Below, in pieces: positions 17,074-25,470 of a DNA stretch of 64,000 nucleotides. The stretch is taken from assembly GCA_035519675.1 (NCBI GenBank), contig DATIWB010000023.1, positions 124,001 through 188,000 of the forward strand, read 5' to 3'. This DNA comes from RPRB01 sp035519675 (lineage in GTDB: Bacteria; Myxococcota; Myxococcia; Myxococcales; Myxococcaceae). The notes under the pieces are model-generated. The model was not told the DNA's origin. It saw only the letters and a list, made by a program, of their open reading frames with translations, and searched no databases. How positions within the stretch are numbered: position 1 is the stretch's first letter; every line of letters starts with the position of its first letter. Made by a program: the position numbers and the translations under genes.

Positions 17074-17786
17074 CCGCCTCGCACCCGGATGACCCACACC
17101 AGCTTCGTCACCTGCCGGAGCACGTTGGGGATCCGGCGAAGGAGGTTGATGGAGGGCTGCCGCTTCTCCTCCAGTTGGATGGGGATCTCCAGCACCCGGT
17201 AGCCGTTGCGCCAGGCGCGGACCACGAACTCGGAGGCGAACACGTCCCGGTCCACCACGCAGGCCCGGGCCACCGGGACCAGCCGCTCCCGGCGGAAAGC
17301 CTTCAGACCGTGGGTGTCGGTGCCCTGGAATCCGAGCAGCAGGCGCAAGAGCCCGTTGTGGACCCGGGTCGCCACCCGGCGGACGAGCGGCCGGCGGTCC
17401 ACCGCGCCCTGCGCCGCCTTGCTTCCCACCACCATGTCCAGGCCAGGGTCGGCCAGCAGCGAGAGCGCGCTGTCGTAGAAGGTCAGGTCGCAGAGGTCGA
17501 TCTCGTCGCAGAACACCAGCTCGCCCCGGGCCTCGAGCATCCCCTGCTTCAGCGCCGCGCCGTAGTTGGGCGTGGTGGAGTGAAACCAGCGCAGGCGGGG
17601 GTTGGCGGCGGTGAGCCGATCGAGCAGCGCCGGCGTCCCGTCGGTGGAGCCGTTCTCGGCGAGCAGCACCTCGTAGTCGAGCGACCTCGCGTCCAGCCCG
17701 GCGATGAGGTCCGCCAGCGCCGAGGGGAGGATGCGCTCCTCGTTGTAGACCGGGATGACCACGGTCAGCCGCGGGGAGGGGCTCAC
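17070..17786 (-). CDS. Glycosyltransferase family 2, DPM1-like
   Basis: 238 aa. LTVVIPVYNEERILPSALAD is the GT2 opening, ENGSTDGTPALLDRL the nucleotide-sugar loop and FCDEIDLCDL the DxD-like site. No C-terminal membrane helix is present, so it is of the soluble dolichyl/undecaprenyl-phosphate sugar transferase type. It likely loads a sugar on a polyprenyl phosphate at the inner membrane. GTG 17786 overlaps the oxidoreductase stop and its own stop overlaps the deacetylase start, so the three are tightly coupled. Confidence 0.88.
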   Translation of the reverse strand: MSPSPRLTVVIPVYNEERILPSALADLIAGLDARSLDYEVLLAENGSTDGTPALLDRLTAANPRLRWFHSTTPNYGAALKQGMLEARGELVFCDEIDLCDLTFYDSALSLLADPGLDMVVGSKAAQGAVDRRPLVRRVATRVHNGLLRLLLGFQGTDTHGLKAFRRERLVPVARACVVDRDVFASEFVVRAWRNGYRVLEIPIQLEEKRQPSINLLRRIPNVLRQVTKLVWVIRVRGG

Positions 17787-19114
17787 TGGCGCTCGACCTG
17801 CTCCGCGGCTGCGCGCCCTCCGAGGAGCGCGTCCTCCATCGACGAGTACTCCCAGTTCCCGTAGCGGCCGGCGATGCGGATCCCCACCTTCGACAGGAAG
17901 TCGACCACCGTCTGCCGGGCCTCTCCGTAGTGGGCGTCGTAGAGCACGTAGGCGTTCCGGATGACACGAGGCTCGGCGAAGAGCACCTCGGCCGCGCCGG
18001 AGATCATCTTCGCACGGACCAGGTCCTCCACCGCGGCCCGGGCACATGCCTCCGGGGAGCGCGGGCCGGAGTACTCCACGTAGAACGACGAGGTCCCGGC
18101 CGGCGCAGTGCCGGCAAAGACCGCCGAGGGCGAACCGATGCGGTAGGTCGCGAACTCCGGCTCGGGCGTGTACACCCAGTGCCAGGGCTGGACGTTGGGC
18201 CCGCGGACACCCACCGCCACCCAGGTGACGTCGGTCGCCCGGAGCCTCCCGGCCGCGGCGCGCACCTCGTCGGGCACCCGGTGGAGCAGCTCGACCAGGA
18301 GCGGCAGCGGCAAGGTCGACACCAGCGCGGACCAGCGCACCTCGCTCCGGTCCGACAGGCGGGCGACGCGGCGCTCCCAGTCGAGCCCGAGCGGCTCGGT
18401 CGACACCCGCACCTCGCCGGCCGAGGAACCGGCGACGACCTCGCGGTGCAGCGCCCGGGCGAGCCCCTCGATGCCCCCCTCCCTGGGGTAGACGAACGTC
18501 GCGTTGTAGCCGAGGGCGTCGGAGCCCAGCCCCAGCGCCCCGTCCACCACCTCGCGCAGGCTCGGCCTGGGCACGAAGCGGCCGCACCACGCCGCGCTCA
18601 GCTCGCGCGGGGGCACGCCGAAGAGCTTGGTGTTGTAGGGCACCATGAAGTTCCTGGCGAAGCCCGCGCCGAGGTGGCGGAGGATGAACTCCTCGAAGTT
18701 CGCCGGCTCCCGCTCCCGGAGCGCCCGGCCGCCCTCTCCCAGGGTGGCCTCCACGAACCCCAGGACGTTCTCCGCCACCACCTCGGCCGGCAGGCCGTGG
18801 GTGTTCACCTGGTAGGGAAATCGGGTGAACACGCCCCGGGTGAACACCGCCGCTCTCCGGGCGACGGTGACCAGCCCACCCGGGAGCAGCCGCTCGTGGA
18901 CCAGGGCCTTCATCCCCGGGTCTCTCAGATGGAGCCAGTGGCCGGTGGGGTCGAACCGGAAGCCGCCGTGCATCGTCTCGGTGCGGACCAGCCCCCCGAC
19001 GCGAGACTCCTTTTCCACCAGCAGCCACGGCCTGTGGAGGTGGAGCGCGGTGGAGAGCCCGGCGAGGCCGCCGCCGAGGATGAGCACGGGCTCGATGTGG
19101 GTGTTGACGCTCAC
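17783..19114 (-). CDS. FAD-dependent amine-oxidase/protoporphyrinogen-oxidase-like protein
   Basis: 443 aa. The N-terminal dinucleotide fold reads VLILGGGLAGLSTALHL, followed by KESRVGGLVRTETMHGGFRF, the second conserved block of this flavoprotein family. NFMVPYNTKLFGVPPRELSA resembles the region seen in UDP-galactopyranose mutase-like and HemY-like proteins coded in glycan clusters. The C-terminus GRYGNWEYSSMEDALLGG is the FAD-closing motif. GTG 19114 is the start; the next gene overlaps by GTGA. In this operon it more likely acts on a sugar or lipid-linked sugar than on heme. That is inference from context. Confidence 0.83.
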   Translation of the reverse strand: MSVNTHIEPVLILGGGLAGLSTALHLHRPWLLVEKESRVGGLVRTETMHGGFRFDPTGHWLHLRDPGMKALVHERLLPGGLVTVARRAAVFTRGVFTRFPYQVNTHGLPAEVVAENVLGFVEATLGEGGRALREREPANFEEFILRHLGAGFARNFMVPYNTKLFGVPPRELSAAWCGRFVPRPSLREVVDGALGLGSDALGYNATFVYPREGGIEGLARALHREVVAGSSAGEVRVSTEPLGLDWERRVARLSDRSEVRWSALVSTLPLPLLVELLHRVPDEVRAAAGRLRATDVTWVAVGVRGPNVQPWHWVYTPEPEFATYRIGSPSAVFAGTAPAGTSSFYVEYSGPRSPEACARAAVEDLVRAKMISGAAEVLFAEPRVIRNAYVLYDAHYGEARQTVVDFLSKVGIRIAGRYGNWEYSSMEDALLGGRAAAEQVERQ

Positions 19115-19177
19115 AGCTCGGACGGTCCGCCTAGCACGTGAACCCCGGGGCAGTCTGCTAGCCTCGGGGCTCTCCCC

Positions 19178-22100
19178 ATGCGCGTCACGTGTCCGTCCTG
19201 CCAGACGGCGTACAACATCGACGAGCGGCGAATCCCTCCCGGTGGCGCCAAGCTCAAGTGCAGCACCTGCCAGACGCTGATTCCCCTGCGCCCGCCGGAG
19301 GCCGCGCCGCCCGAGCCCGCGTCGGTCGGGGTGCGCTTCAACGAGGGGGCGGTGCCCTTGCCGGGGCTGGGGCTCGGCGCATCGGGGCCCTCGGCCGGCG
19401 GGCTGCCGCAGATCACCGCGCGGCCGCCCGAGCCCCCGCCCGCGGCGCAGTCGCTCACCACCGGCGCCATCCCGCTGCCGCCGGCCCGAGCGCCGACGCC
19501 CGCCGGAATCCCCAGCATCAAGGCCACCCCCCCGGTGCCGCCGCCGCGGCGCGCTGACCGCACCACGGTCGCGCCGGGTGGGGCGGTCGAGCTGCCCGCG
19601 CCGTCGACGCCCCCGCGCACCGGCCCGGGTGTCGCGCCTCCTCCATCGGTCTTCGCCCCGCCCCCGCCCCCTCCGCTCGTCCCGCCCGATTCGCCGCTGC
19701 CCGGCTTCGAGGAGGCCGGGTTCGACGACGCCGCGCTCTCGGACTCGGGCGCGCAGTCCGAGGATCCGGAGGACGGCTCCTACGGCGCCGAGGCCCTGCA
19801 CGCGGACACCCCGGCCGAGGGACCCGAGCCGGTGACACCGCCCCAGGCCACGGCCACCCAGGCCCACGCCCACGAGGACGAGGAGCCGTGGGACCCGGGA
19901 ACGTCGCCGGACTTCGGCACCATCGACCTCGGGGGCGACGACGCCAACGCCACCGCACTCCCCATCCCCGCCGACGACCCGCTGCCCGCGGGCGACGAGG
20001 TGGCGTGGACCGAGCCCCCGCCCGCCGCGCCGGACATGCTCGACCTCTCCAACCTGCCCCAGACCCGCGTGCTCAAGGAGCTCGACGGCGGCCCGGCGGC
20101 AGACCCGCTGGAGTTCGACCCCACGCGCCCCTCCCCCGAAGATCTCGAGGCCGACCTCTCCAGCCCCCTTCCAGCGTCGGTGCGCCCCGCGGAGGACGGG
20201 CTCGAGGTGCTCGGCTTCCTCGACGAGGCGGCCAAGGAGATCCGCCCGCGCGCCGGCCGCATCACCCGGTACCACGTGCGCCGCAGGAGCGGAAAGGTGT
20301 TCGGGCCGTTCGAGCCGGGCGTCATCGTCAAGATGCTGGAGGACGGTCAGCTCCTCGGAAGCGAGGAGGTGTCGCTCGACGGCGACGCCTGGACCGGGAT
20401 GGCCGCCGTCCCCACGTTCGCCCAGGCGATGCAGCGGCTGGTCTCCGCGCCCGCGCAGGCACATGCCGCCCCGCCGAAGCCCGCGGCAGCCCCGGCCGCC
20501 GCCCCGCCCAAGCTCGATCTGGACCAGCTGGCCCAGGCCTACGGCGGCCGGATGGCGATGGTCAGCATGGTGGACGGCGAGGCCCAGGCCCGGCGGCGAA
20601 AGCGGTGGCTGATGCTCGCTGCCGCGGCGCTGGGGGTGCTCGCGCTGATCGGCGCGGGCGCGAGCCTCCACCTCACCCGGTACGGCGCCTTTGGCCTTCG
20701 CTGGCTCTTCCCGGCCCACGTCTCGGCCAGCTCGACCGAGGGCAAGACGTTCGCCGAGGCGAAGGCGGGACTGGCCGAGGACACCTGGCCGGGGCTGCGG
20801 AAGGCCCGCGCCCAGCTCGAGGGGCTGCTATCCCGCCGCGAGTACCCCGAGGTCCGGGCGGTCTGGGCGCAGTCGGTCTTCTTCGAGCAGCGCCGCTGGG
20901 GCACCGCGGATCCGGCGCAGCTCGCCCAGGCCACCGCCGCGCTGGAAGACCTGAAGATCCTCCCCAAGGGCAACACCGAGCGGCTGAAGGCGGAGATCGG
21001 CCAGGCGCTCGCGGGCAAGCAGCCGGACGTGGCGCTCGGGCTCATCCGCGCGGCGAAGCTCGACGCCGAGGGTCCGCTGCTCGAGGCCGAGGCTCTGGTG
21101 CAGAAGGGCCAGACGACCGAGGCCGCCACGGTGCTCGACGGCGCAGTGAAGGCCGCTCCGTCGGGCGCCGGCTGGCACGCGCTCGGGCTCGCCCACCTCA
21201 AGCTGAAGAAGCCGGACAAGGCGCAGGCCGACTTCGAGGCGGCGCTGAAGGCCGCCCCCGCGCACCTGTCGTCCTCGCTGGAGCTTGCCCAGCTGGCGCT
21301 CGGGCGGAAGGAGCCGGCGGGCGCGCTCAAGACGCTCGAGCCGGCGCTGGCCGAGCCCAAGGCACTCGCTCCCCCCGAGCGGGCCCGCGGCCTCGCGCTC
21401 AGCGGCGCGGCGCTCCTGCTCCAGGGCAAGCCCGCGGACGCGGTGGCCGGGCTGGAGGAGGCGGTGCGGGTGGACCCGAAGAGCGTCTTCGCCAAGGGCA
21501 CCCTGGCCCGCGCCTACTCCGCCCTGAAGCAGGACGAGAAGGCGCTGCCCCTGTGGAAGGCCGCGGTGACCGGGGAGCCGGACAACCCGGTGTGGGCCGA
21601 CGGTCAGGTGCAGTCGCTCGCCGCGCTCAAGAAGTCCGAGGAGGCGCTGTCCGCGGCGACGAAGGCGCGGGCCGCCTTTCCCAAGGATCTCACCACCGCC
21701 CTGGTGGTCGCCCGGGCGCAGGAGCTGCTCGACCGGAGCTCCGACGCGGAGGCCAGCTACCGGGCGGCCACCCAGCTCGACCCGACGGACCTCGATGCGG
21801 CGCTCGGGCTCGCGCGCCTCTACCTGCGCCAGCGCCGCCCCACCGATGCCCGGGCGGCGCTCGCCGGGGTCACCGAGAAGCAGCCCCAGAACGCCCGGCT
21901 GCGCCTCGGCCTCGGCGAGCTCGCCCTGGCCACCGGTGAGCTGTCCACCGCGCAGTCGGAGTTCGAGCGCGCCACCAGCCTCGCCCCGGAGATGGCCGAG
22001 GCCTGGGTGGCCCGGGCGCGGCTGGCGCTCGAGCGCCGGGCGTGGAAGGAAGCCCGCGCCCACGTGGAGAAGGCGCTCTCGCTCGACCCCGACGTCGCCG

Positions 22101-22957
22101 AGGGGCGGCTGGTCCACGGCCTGGCGCTGTGGAAGCTGGGCGAGCTGCAGGAGGCGGCCAAGGAGCTCGAGGCCGCCCGGAGCGCCGGGCCCAACCACCG
22201 GCTGGAGGTGGCGCTGGGCGCGGTGCGCTTCGAGCAGGGCGACCTGGAGGCAGCGGCCTCCCTGCTCCAAGAGGTGCTGAAGGCCGAGCCCGGCAACCCC
22301 GAGGCCAACTTCTGGATGGCCCGGGTGCACGCCAAGAAGGGCGACTACAGCCTGGCGCAGGAGTCGATCCGCGCGGCGCTGGACCGCGCGCCCACCCGGG
22401 CGGCGTACCACAACGAGCTGGGCCACATCCTGCGCGACGCCGGGAAGAGCCCCGAGGCGGTGGAGGCCTGGAAGCAGGCGGTGAAGCTCGACCCGGCCTA
22501 CGCCGACGCGTGGGAGTCGATGGGGCAGGCCTACCTCGACGCCGGCCGGTACAAGGACGCCATCGCCGCGTTCGAGGCCGCGCTCAAGGCCGACCCTGGA
22601 AGGGTCCGCGTGCAGGGCCTCATCGGCGATGCGCAGTTCCAGTCCGGCAAGTGGAAGGAGGCGGCCGGCAGCTACAGCGCCGGGCTCAAGGCAGACCCGA
22701 GCCTCACCGGCCTCTACTACCGGCTCGGCCGCGCCTACAGCGAGCTGGGGCAGTACGACAAGGCCATCGGCTTCTACCAGCGCGGCCTCCAGAACAAGCC
22801 GGACGACGCGCAGGCCTGGTACCACCTGGGCTACGCGCTGAAGGAGAAGGGCAAGAAGCGCGAGGCGGTCGCCGCCTTCCAGAACTACCTGGCCAAGGCG
22901 CCCGGGGCGAAGGACAAGAAGGACATCGAGGACGAGATCTACTACCTGTCCAGGTAG
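19178..22957 (+). CDS. Zinc-ribbon/GYF/TM/TPR protein, GltJ (AgmX)-like front end
   Basis: 1259 aa. The start has an MJ0042-type zinc ribbon: C5-P-S-C8 and C28-S-T-C31. A long Pro/Ala-rich linker follows. At about 362-415 is a GYF-like domain with RSGKVFGPFEPGVIVKMLED and EVSLDGDAWTGM. One membrane helix lies at about 476-498 (LMLAAAALGVLALIGAGASL), and the C-terminal 700 residues are TPRs (LKLKKPDKAQADFEAALKAA, AGRYKDAIAAFEAALKADPG). Known M. xanthus GltJ has the same cytosolic zinc-ribbon and GYF order before its membrane helix, but ends in TonB-like parts. Here a TPR array replaces that end. It is divergent from the FAD gene by 63 bp. A role as an MglA-responsive motility scaffold is inference. 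Confidence 0.82.
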   Translation: MRVTCPSCQTAYNIDERRIPPGGAKLKCSTCQTLIPLRPPEAAPPEPASVGVRFNEGAVPLPGLGLGASGPSAGGLPQITARPPEPPPAAQSLTTGAIPLPPARAPTPAGIPSIKATPPVPPPRRADRTTVAPGGAVELPAPSTPPRTGPGVAPPPSVFAPPPPPPLVPPDSPLPGFEEAGFDDAALSDSGAQSEDPEDGSYGAEALHADTPAEGPEPVTPPQATATQAHAHEDEEPWDPGTSPDFGTIDLGGDDANATALPIPADDPLPAGDEVAWTEPPPAAPDMLDLSNLPQTRVLKELDGGPAADPLEFDPTRPSPEDLEADLSSPLPASVRPAEDGLEVLGFLDEAAKEIRPRAGRITRYHVRRRSGKVFGPFEPGVIVKMLEDGQLLGSEEVSLDGDAWTGMAAVPTFAQAMQRLVSAPAQAHAAPPKPAAAPAAAPPKLDLDQLAQAYGGRMAMVSMVDGEAQARRRKRWLMLAAAALGVLALIGAGASLHLTRYGAFGLRWLFPAHVSASSTEGKTFAEAKAGLAEDTWPGLRKARAQLEGLLSRREYPEVRAVWAQSVFFEQRRWGTADPAQLAQATAALEDLKILPKGNTERLKAEIGQALAGKQPDVALGLIRAAKLDAEGPLLEAEALVQKGQTTEAATVLDGAVKAAPSGAGWHALGLAHLKLKKPDKAQADFEAALKAAPAHLSSSLELAQLALGRKEPAGALKTLEPALAEPKALAPPERARGLALSGAALLLQGKPADAVAGLEEAVRVDPKSVFAKGTLARAYSALKQDEKALPLWKAAVTGEPDNPVWADGQVQSLAALKKSEEALSAATKARAAFPKDLTTALVVARAQELLDRSSDAEASYRAATQLDPTDLDAALGLARLYLRQRRPTDARAALAGVTEKQPQNARLRLGLGELALATGELSTAQSEFERATSLAPEMAEAWVARARLALERRAWKEARAHVEKALSLDPDVAEGRLVHGLALWKLGELQEAAKELEAARSAGPNHRLEVALGAVRFEQGDLEAAASLLQEVLKAEPGNPEANFWMARVHAKKGDYSLAQESIRAALDRAPTRAAYHNELGHILRDAGKSPEAVEAWKQAVKLDPAYADAWESMGQAYLDAGRYKDAIAAFEAALKADPGRVRVQGLIGDAQFQSGKWKEAAGSYSAGLKADPSLTGLYYRLGRAYSELGQYDKAIGFYQRGLQNKPDDAQAWYHLGYALKEKGKKREAVAAFQNYLAKAPGAKDKKDIEDEIYYLSR

Positions 22958-23005
22958 GGACGTGGCCCCGGTGCCCGGGTGGGCGTGCTAGACGCTCCAG
23001 CCGTC

Positions 23006-24286
23006 ATGCTGGACCTCAAGTACGTGGCGCAGAACTTCGACGCGGTGGTGGAGCGCCTCTCCGCCCGCGGCGGAAACCTGGACCTCCGAGACTTCCGCAG
23101 GCTGGTGGCCGAGCGGCGCGCGCTGTACGTCTCGCTCGAATCGCTCCAGGCCAGGCGCAACGCCGCCAACGACGAGATGAAGCGGGCGGCGAAGCAGGAC
23201 CCGGCCACGCTCGAGCGGCTGCGCGGGGATTTGCGCGCACTGAGCCAGCAGATCAAGGAGCAGGAGAAGCAGCGAGACGCGGTGGAGGAGCAGCTCTCCG
23301 CCGTACTGCTCACTCTCCCCAACATCCCCGACCCCTCGGTGCCGATCGGCGCGTCGCCCGAGGACAACGTGGTGGTCCGCACCTGGGGCGAAGCCCCGCG
23401 CTTCCCGTTCACCCCGAAGCAGCACTTCGAGATCGGCGAGACGCTCGGTCTGCTCGACTTCGAGCGCGCGGCGAAGGTGTCCGGGAGCCGCTTCGTCTAC
23501 TACCGGGGCGACCTCGCCCGACTGGAACGGGCGCTGGTGGCGTTCATGATCGACGTGCACACCGCCCGCGGGTACACCGAGCTGCTCCCGCCGTACCTCG
23601 TCACCCGGGCGACGATGACCGTCACCGGGCAGCTTCCGAAGTTCGAGGAGGACGCGTTCAAGACCACCGGTCCGGACGAGCGGTTCCTCATCCCCACCGC
23701 CGAGGTGCCGGTCACCAACTACCACGCCGACGAGATCCTCGACGGCGAGCGGCTCCCGCTGCCCTACTGCGCGTACAGCCCCTGCTTCCGCGCGGAGGCG
23801 GGCTCGGCCGGCAAGGACACCCGGGGCCTCATCCGCCAGCACCAGTTCCACAAGGTGGAGCTGGTGAAGTTCACCCGGCCGGAGCAGTCCATGGACGCCC
23901 TGGAGGGGATGGTGGACGACGCCACCGAGGTGCTGCGCCGGCTCGGGCTGCACCACCGGGTGGTGCTGCTCTGTACCGGAGACATGGGCTTCGCCTCGAT
24001 GAAGACTTACGACGTGGAGGTCTGGCTTCCCGGTCAGGGCACGTTCCGGGAGATCTCCTCGTGCAGCAACTGCGGCGACTTCCAGGCCCGGCGGGGGAAG
24101 ATCCGCTTCCGCCCCGCTCCGGGCGAGAAGCCCCAGCTCTGCCACACCTTGAACGGTTCCGGCCTGGCCGTGGGGCGCACGCTCGTCGCCCTGCTGGAGA
24201 ACGGGCAGCGCGAGGACGGCACGGTGCGGCTGCCGGACGTCCTGGGGCCGTACATGGGCGGGCGGACCGAGATACGTTCCGGCTGA
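23006..24286 (+). CDS. serS: Serine--tRNA ligase
   Basis: 426 aa. The N-terminal coiled-coil arm that grips the long variable arm of tRNA-Ser lies at about 28-105 (LQARRNAANDEMKRAAK, LSQQIKEQEKQRDAVEEQLS). Class II motifs follow: motif 2 CFRAEAGSAGKDTRGLIRQH with FHKVELVKF, and motif 3 LNGSGLAVGRTLVALLENGQ. TAEVPVTNYH is the serine-binding TxE region. The enzyme charges tRNA-Ser. Start ATG 23006 gives MLDLKYVAQNFDAV, the usual SerRS opening. It is followed within 300 bp by two of the four tRNA-Ser genes in the same direction, and the other two lie 1 kb further on. Confidence 0.97.
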   Translation: MLDLKYVAQNFDAVVERLSARGGNLDLRDFRRLVAERRALYVSLESLQARRNAANDEMKRAAKQDPATLERLRGDLRALSQQIKEQEKQRDAVEEQLSAVLLTLPNIPDPSVPIGASPEDNVVVRTWGEAPRFPFTPKQHFEIGETLGLLDFERAAKVSGSRFVYYRGDLARLERALVAFMIDVHTARGYTELLPPYLVTRATMTVTGQLPKFEEDAFKTTGPDERFLIPTAEVPVTNYHADEILDGERLPLPYCAYSPCFRAEAGSAGKDTRGLIRQHQFHKVELVKFTRPEQSMDALEGMVDDATEVLRRLGLHHRVVLLCTGDMGFASMKTYDVEVWLPGQGTFREISSCSNCGDFQARRGKIRFRPAPGEKPQLCHTLNGSGLAVGRTLVALLENGQREDGTVRLPDVLGPYMGGRTEIRSG

Positions 24287-24295
24287 GCCCGTGGG

Positions 24296-24323
24296 TTGCA
24301 ACGCGGGGCGAATCGAGTATGAA
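24296..24323 (+). promoter_or_regulatory. Putative sigma-70-type promoter for the first tRNA-Ser genes
   Basis: TTGCAA (24296-24301) and TATGAA (24318-24323) are spaced by 16 bases and end 45 bases before tRNA-Ser(TGA). The AT content here is higher than in flanking coding DNA. Read by eye only. Confidence 0.35.
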
Positions 24324-24368
24324 GGCGGCCCTTTTCGACCGGGGGTCGCCTTCAGCGGACACAACCCG

Positions 24369-24455
24369 GGAGGAATGGCCGAGCGGCTGAAGGCAGCGGT
24401 CTTGAAAACCGCCAAGGGTTCACGCCCTTCGTAGGTTCGAATCCTACTTCCTCCG
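24369..24455 (+). tRNA. tRNA-Ser(TGA)
   Basis: An 87-nt class II tRNA. The acceptor GGAGGAA pairs with TTCCTCC, the discriminator is G24455, and the T-loop is TTCGAAT. The anticodon loop CTTGAAA holds TGA at 24403-24405, which reads UCA and by wobble other UCN codons. A long variable arm (GGGTTCACGCCC) is present as expected for Ser. CCA is not encoded. Confidence 0.97.
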
Positions 24456-24485
24456 TCGCCGTTGTTCTTTGAGTACTTCTACAGA

Positions 24486-24572
24486 GGAGAGATGGCCGAG
24501 AGGCTGAAGGCACAGGTTTGCTAAACCTGCATATCCGAAAGGGTATCGAGGGTTCGAATCCCTCTCTCTCCG
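24486..24572 (+). tRNA. tRNA-Ser(GCT)
   Basis: An 87-nt class II tRNA. The acceptor GGAGAGA pairs with TCTCTCC, the discriminator is G24572, and the T-arm is GAGGG/TTCGAAT/CCCTC. The anticodon loop TTGCTAA gives GCT, reading AGC and AGU. It begins 30 bases after tRNA-Ser(TGA) and is probably co-transcribed with it. CCA is not encoded. Confidence 0.97.
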
Positions 24573-24757
24573 CTTCAGCCACACCCCCTCGCTCCCGTTG
24601 GCCCCGCTGGACATCGAGGAACGCCGCAGGACCCCGCTCTGCGTCGTCGGTCCGCGGTGAGCGCCCGGCTGGCCTCCTCGCGGGAAACGCGAGGGCGTTC
24701 CCTGGCTTGCGCTGGGGCCGCTGAGACGATAGGACGCCTCGCTCGCTGGGCCGGTCT

Positions 24758-24786
24758 TTGAAATCTGTCATTGGTGGCGATTAAAT
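24758..24786 (+). promoter_or_regulatory. Strong sigma-70-like promoter for the tRNA-Arg/tadA unit
   Basis: TTGAAA (24758-24763) and TTAAAT (24781-24786) are separated by exactly 17 bases, close to the TTGACA-17-TATAAT consensus. A transcript would start near 24793 and run into tRNA-Arg at 24812. This AT-rich island stands out in GC-rich surroundings. Confidence 0.6.
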
Positions 24787-24788
24787 TC

Positions 24789-24802
24789 CCCGTAATTACG
24801 GG
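24789..24802. promoter_or_regulatory. 14-bp perfect palindrome at the predicted start site
   Basis: CCCGTAATTACGGG is a perfect palindrome. It starts two bases after the -10 hexamer and covers the expected transcription start. It could be an operator or an RNA hairpin at the 5' end of the tRNA precursor. Nothing in the sequence decides between these. Confidence 0.45.
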
Positions 24803-24811
24803 TTCTTGCAC

Positions 24812-24888
24812 GCGCCCTTAGCTCAGTTGGATAGAGCGTCGGACTACGAATCCGAAGGCCAGAGGTTCAAATCCTCTAGGGCGCGCCA
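24812..24888 (+). tRNA. tRNA-Arg(ACG), with encoded CCA
   Basis: The acceptor GCGCCCT pairs with AGGGCGC, the discriminator is G24885 and CCA (24886-24888) is encoded. The anticodon stem TCGGA/TCCGA holds loop CTACGAA, so the anticodon is ACG. A34 of this tRNA is the known target of TadA, which turns it to inosine so that it reads CGU, CGC and CGA. The tadA gene starts 13 bases downstream. This is the only tRNA in the window with an encoded CCA. Confidence 0.96.
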
Positions 24889-24901
24889 TTCAGTCCTCCC
24901 G

Positions 24902-25363
24902 ATGGAAGACGCCGACGAACGGTTCATGCGTGAGGCGCTCGTCTTTGCCGACCAGGCAGCGGCCCTCGGCGAGGTGCCGGTGGGCGCGGTCGCCGTGCAC
25001 GAGGGCGTCATCGTCGGATGCGGCTCGAACCGGCGGGAGACGGACCGGGACCCCTTCGCCCACGCCGAGATGCGCGCGCTGTCCGAGGCCGCTCGCGAGC
25101 TCGGCCGGTGGCGGCTCAGCGGAGTCTCGCTCATCGTCACCCTCGAGCCCTGCGCGATGTGCGTCGGCGCCATGATCCAGGCCCGGATCGATCGCGTCGT
25201 CTACGGCGCGGCGAGCCCCAAGACGGGTGCGCTGGGTGGGCTGCTCGATCTGAATGCGCTCCCGCACAACCACCGTCTGCAAGTCCGCGCCGGGGTGCTC
25301 GAGGCGGAGTGCGCCGAGCGGCTGACCCGCTTCTTCCAGGGACTTCGTACCCCGGAAGGTTGA
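24902..25363 (+). CDS. tadA: tRNA adenosine(34) deaminase TadA
   Basis: 153 aa, the usual TadA length. The deaminase zinc site has H54-A-E56 in PFAHAEMRAL and P83-C84-A-M-C87 in LEPCAMCVGAM, giving the His/Cys/Cys ligands and Glu proton shuttle. VVYGAASPKTGALGG is the conserved TadA loop. It deaminates A34 to inosine in tRNA-Arg(ACG). ATG 24902 is chosen because the family start fits; the longer reading frame upstream passes through the tRNA gene and is not coding. The gene is sandwiched between tRNA-Arg(ACG) and tRNA-Ser(CGA), with gaps of 13 bases on each side, so all are probably on one transcript. Confidence 0.96.
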   Translation: MEDADERFMREALVFADQAAALGEVPVGAVAVHEGVIVGCGSNRRETDRDPFAHAEMRALSEAARELGRWRLSGVSLIVTLEPCAMCVGAMIQARIDRVVYGAASPKTGALGGLLDLNALPHNHRLQVRAGVLEAECAERLTRFFQGLRTPEG

Positions 25364-25376
25364 AAACTGAATCGCT

Positions 25377-25463
25377 GGAGAGCTGGCCGAGTGGTCGAAG
25401 GCACCTGACTCGAAATCAGGCGTACCGGAAACGGTACCGTAGGTTCGAATCCTACGCTCTCCG
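25377..25463 (+). tRNA. tRNA-Ser(CGA)
   Basis: An 87-nt class II tRNA. The acceptor GGAGAGC pairs with GCTCTCC, the discriminator is G25463 and the anticodon stem CCTGA/TCAGG holds loop CTCGAAA, so the anticodon is CGA, reading UCG. It starts 13 bases after the tadA stop. CCA is not encoded. Confidence 0.97.
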
Positions 25464-25470
25464 CAAGGCT

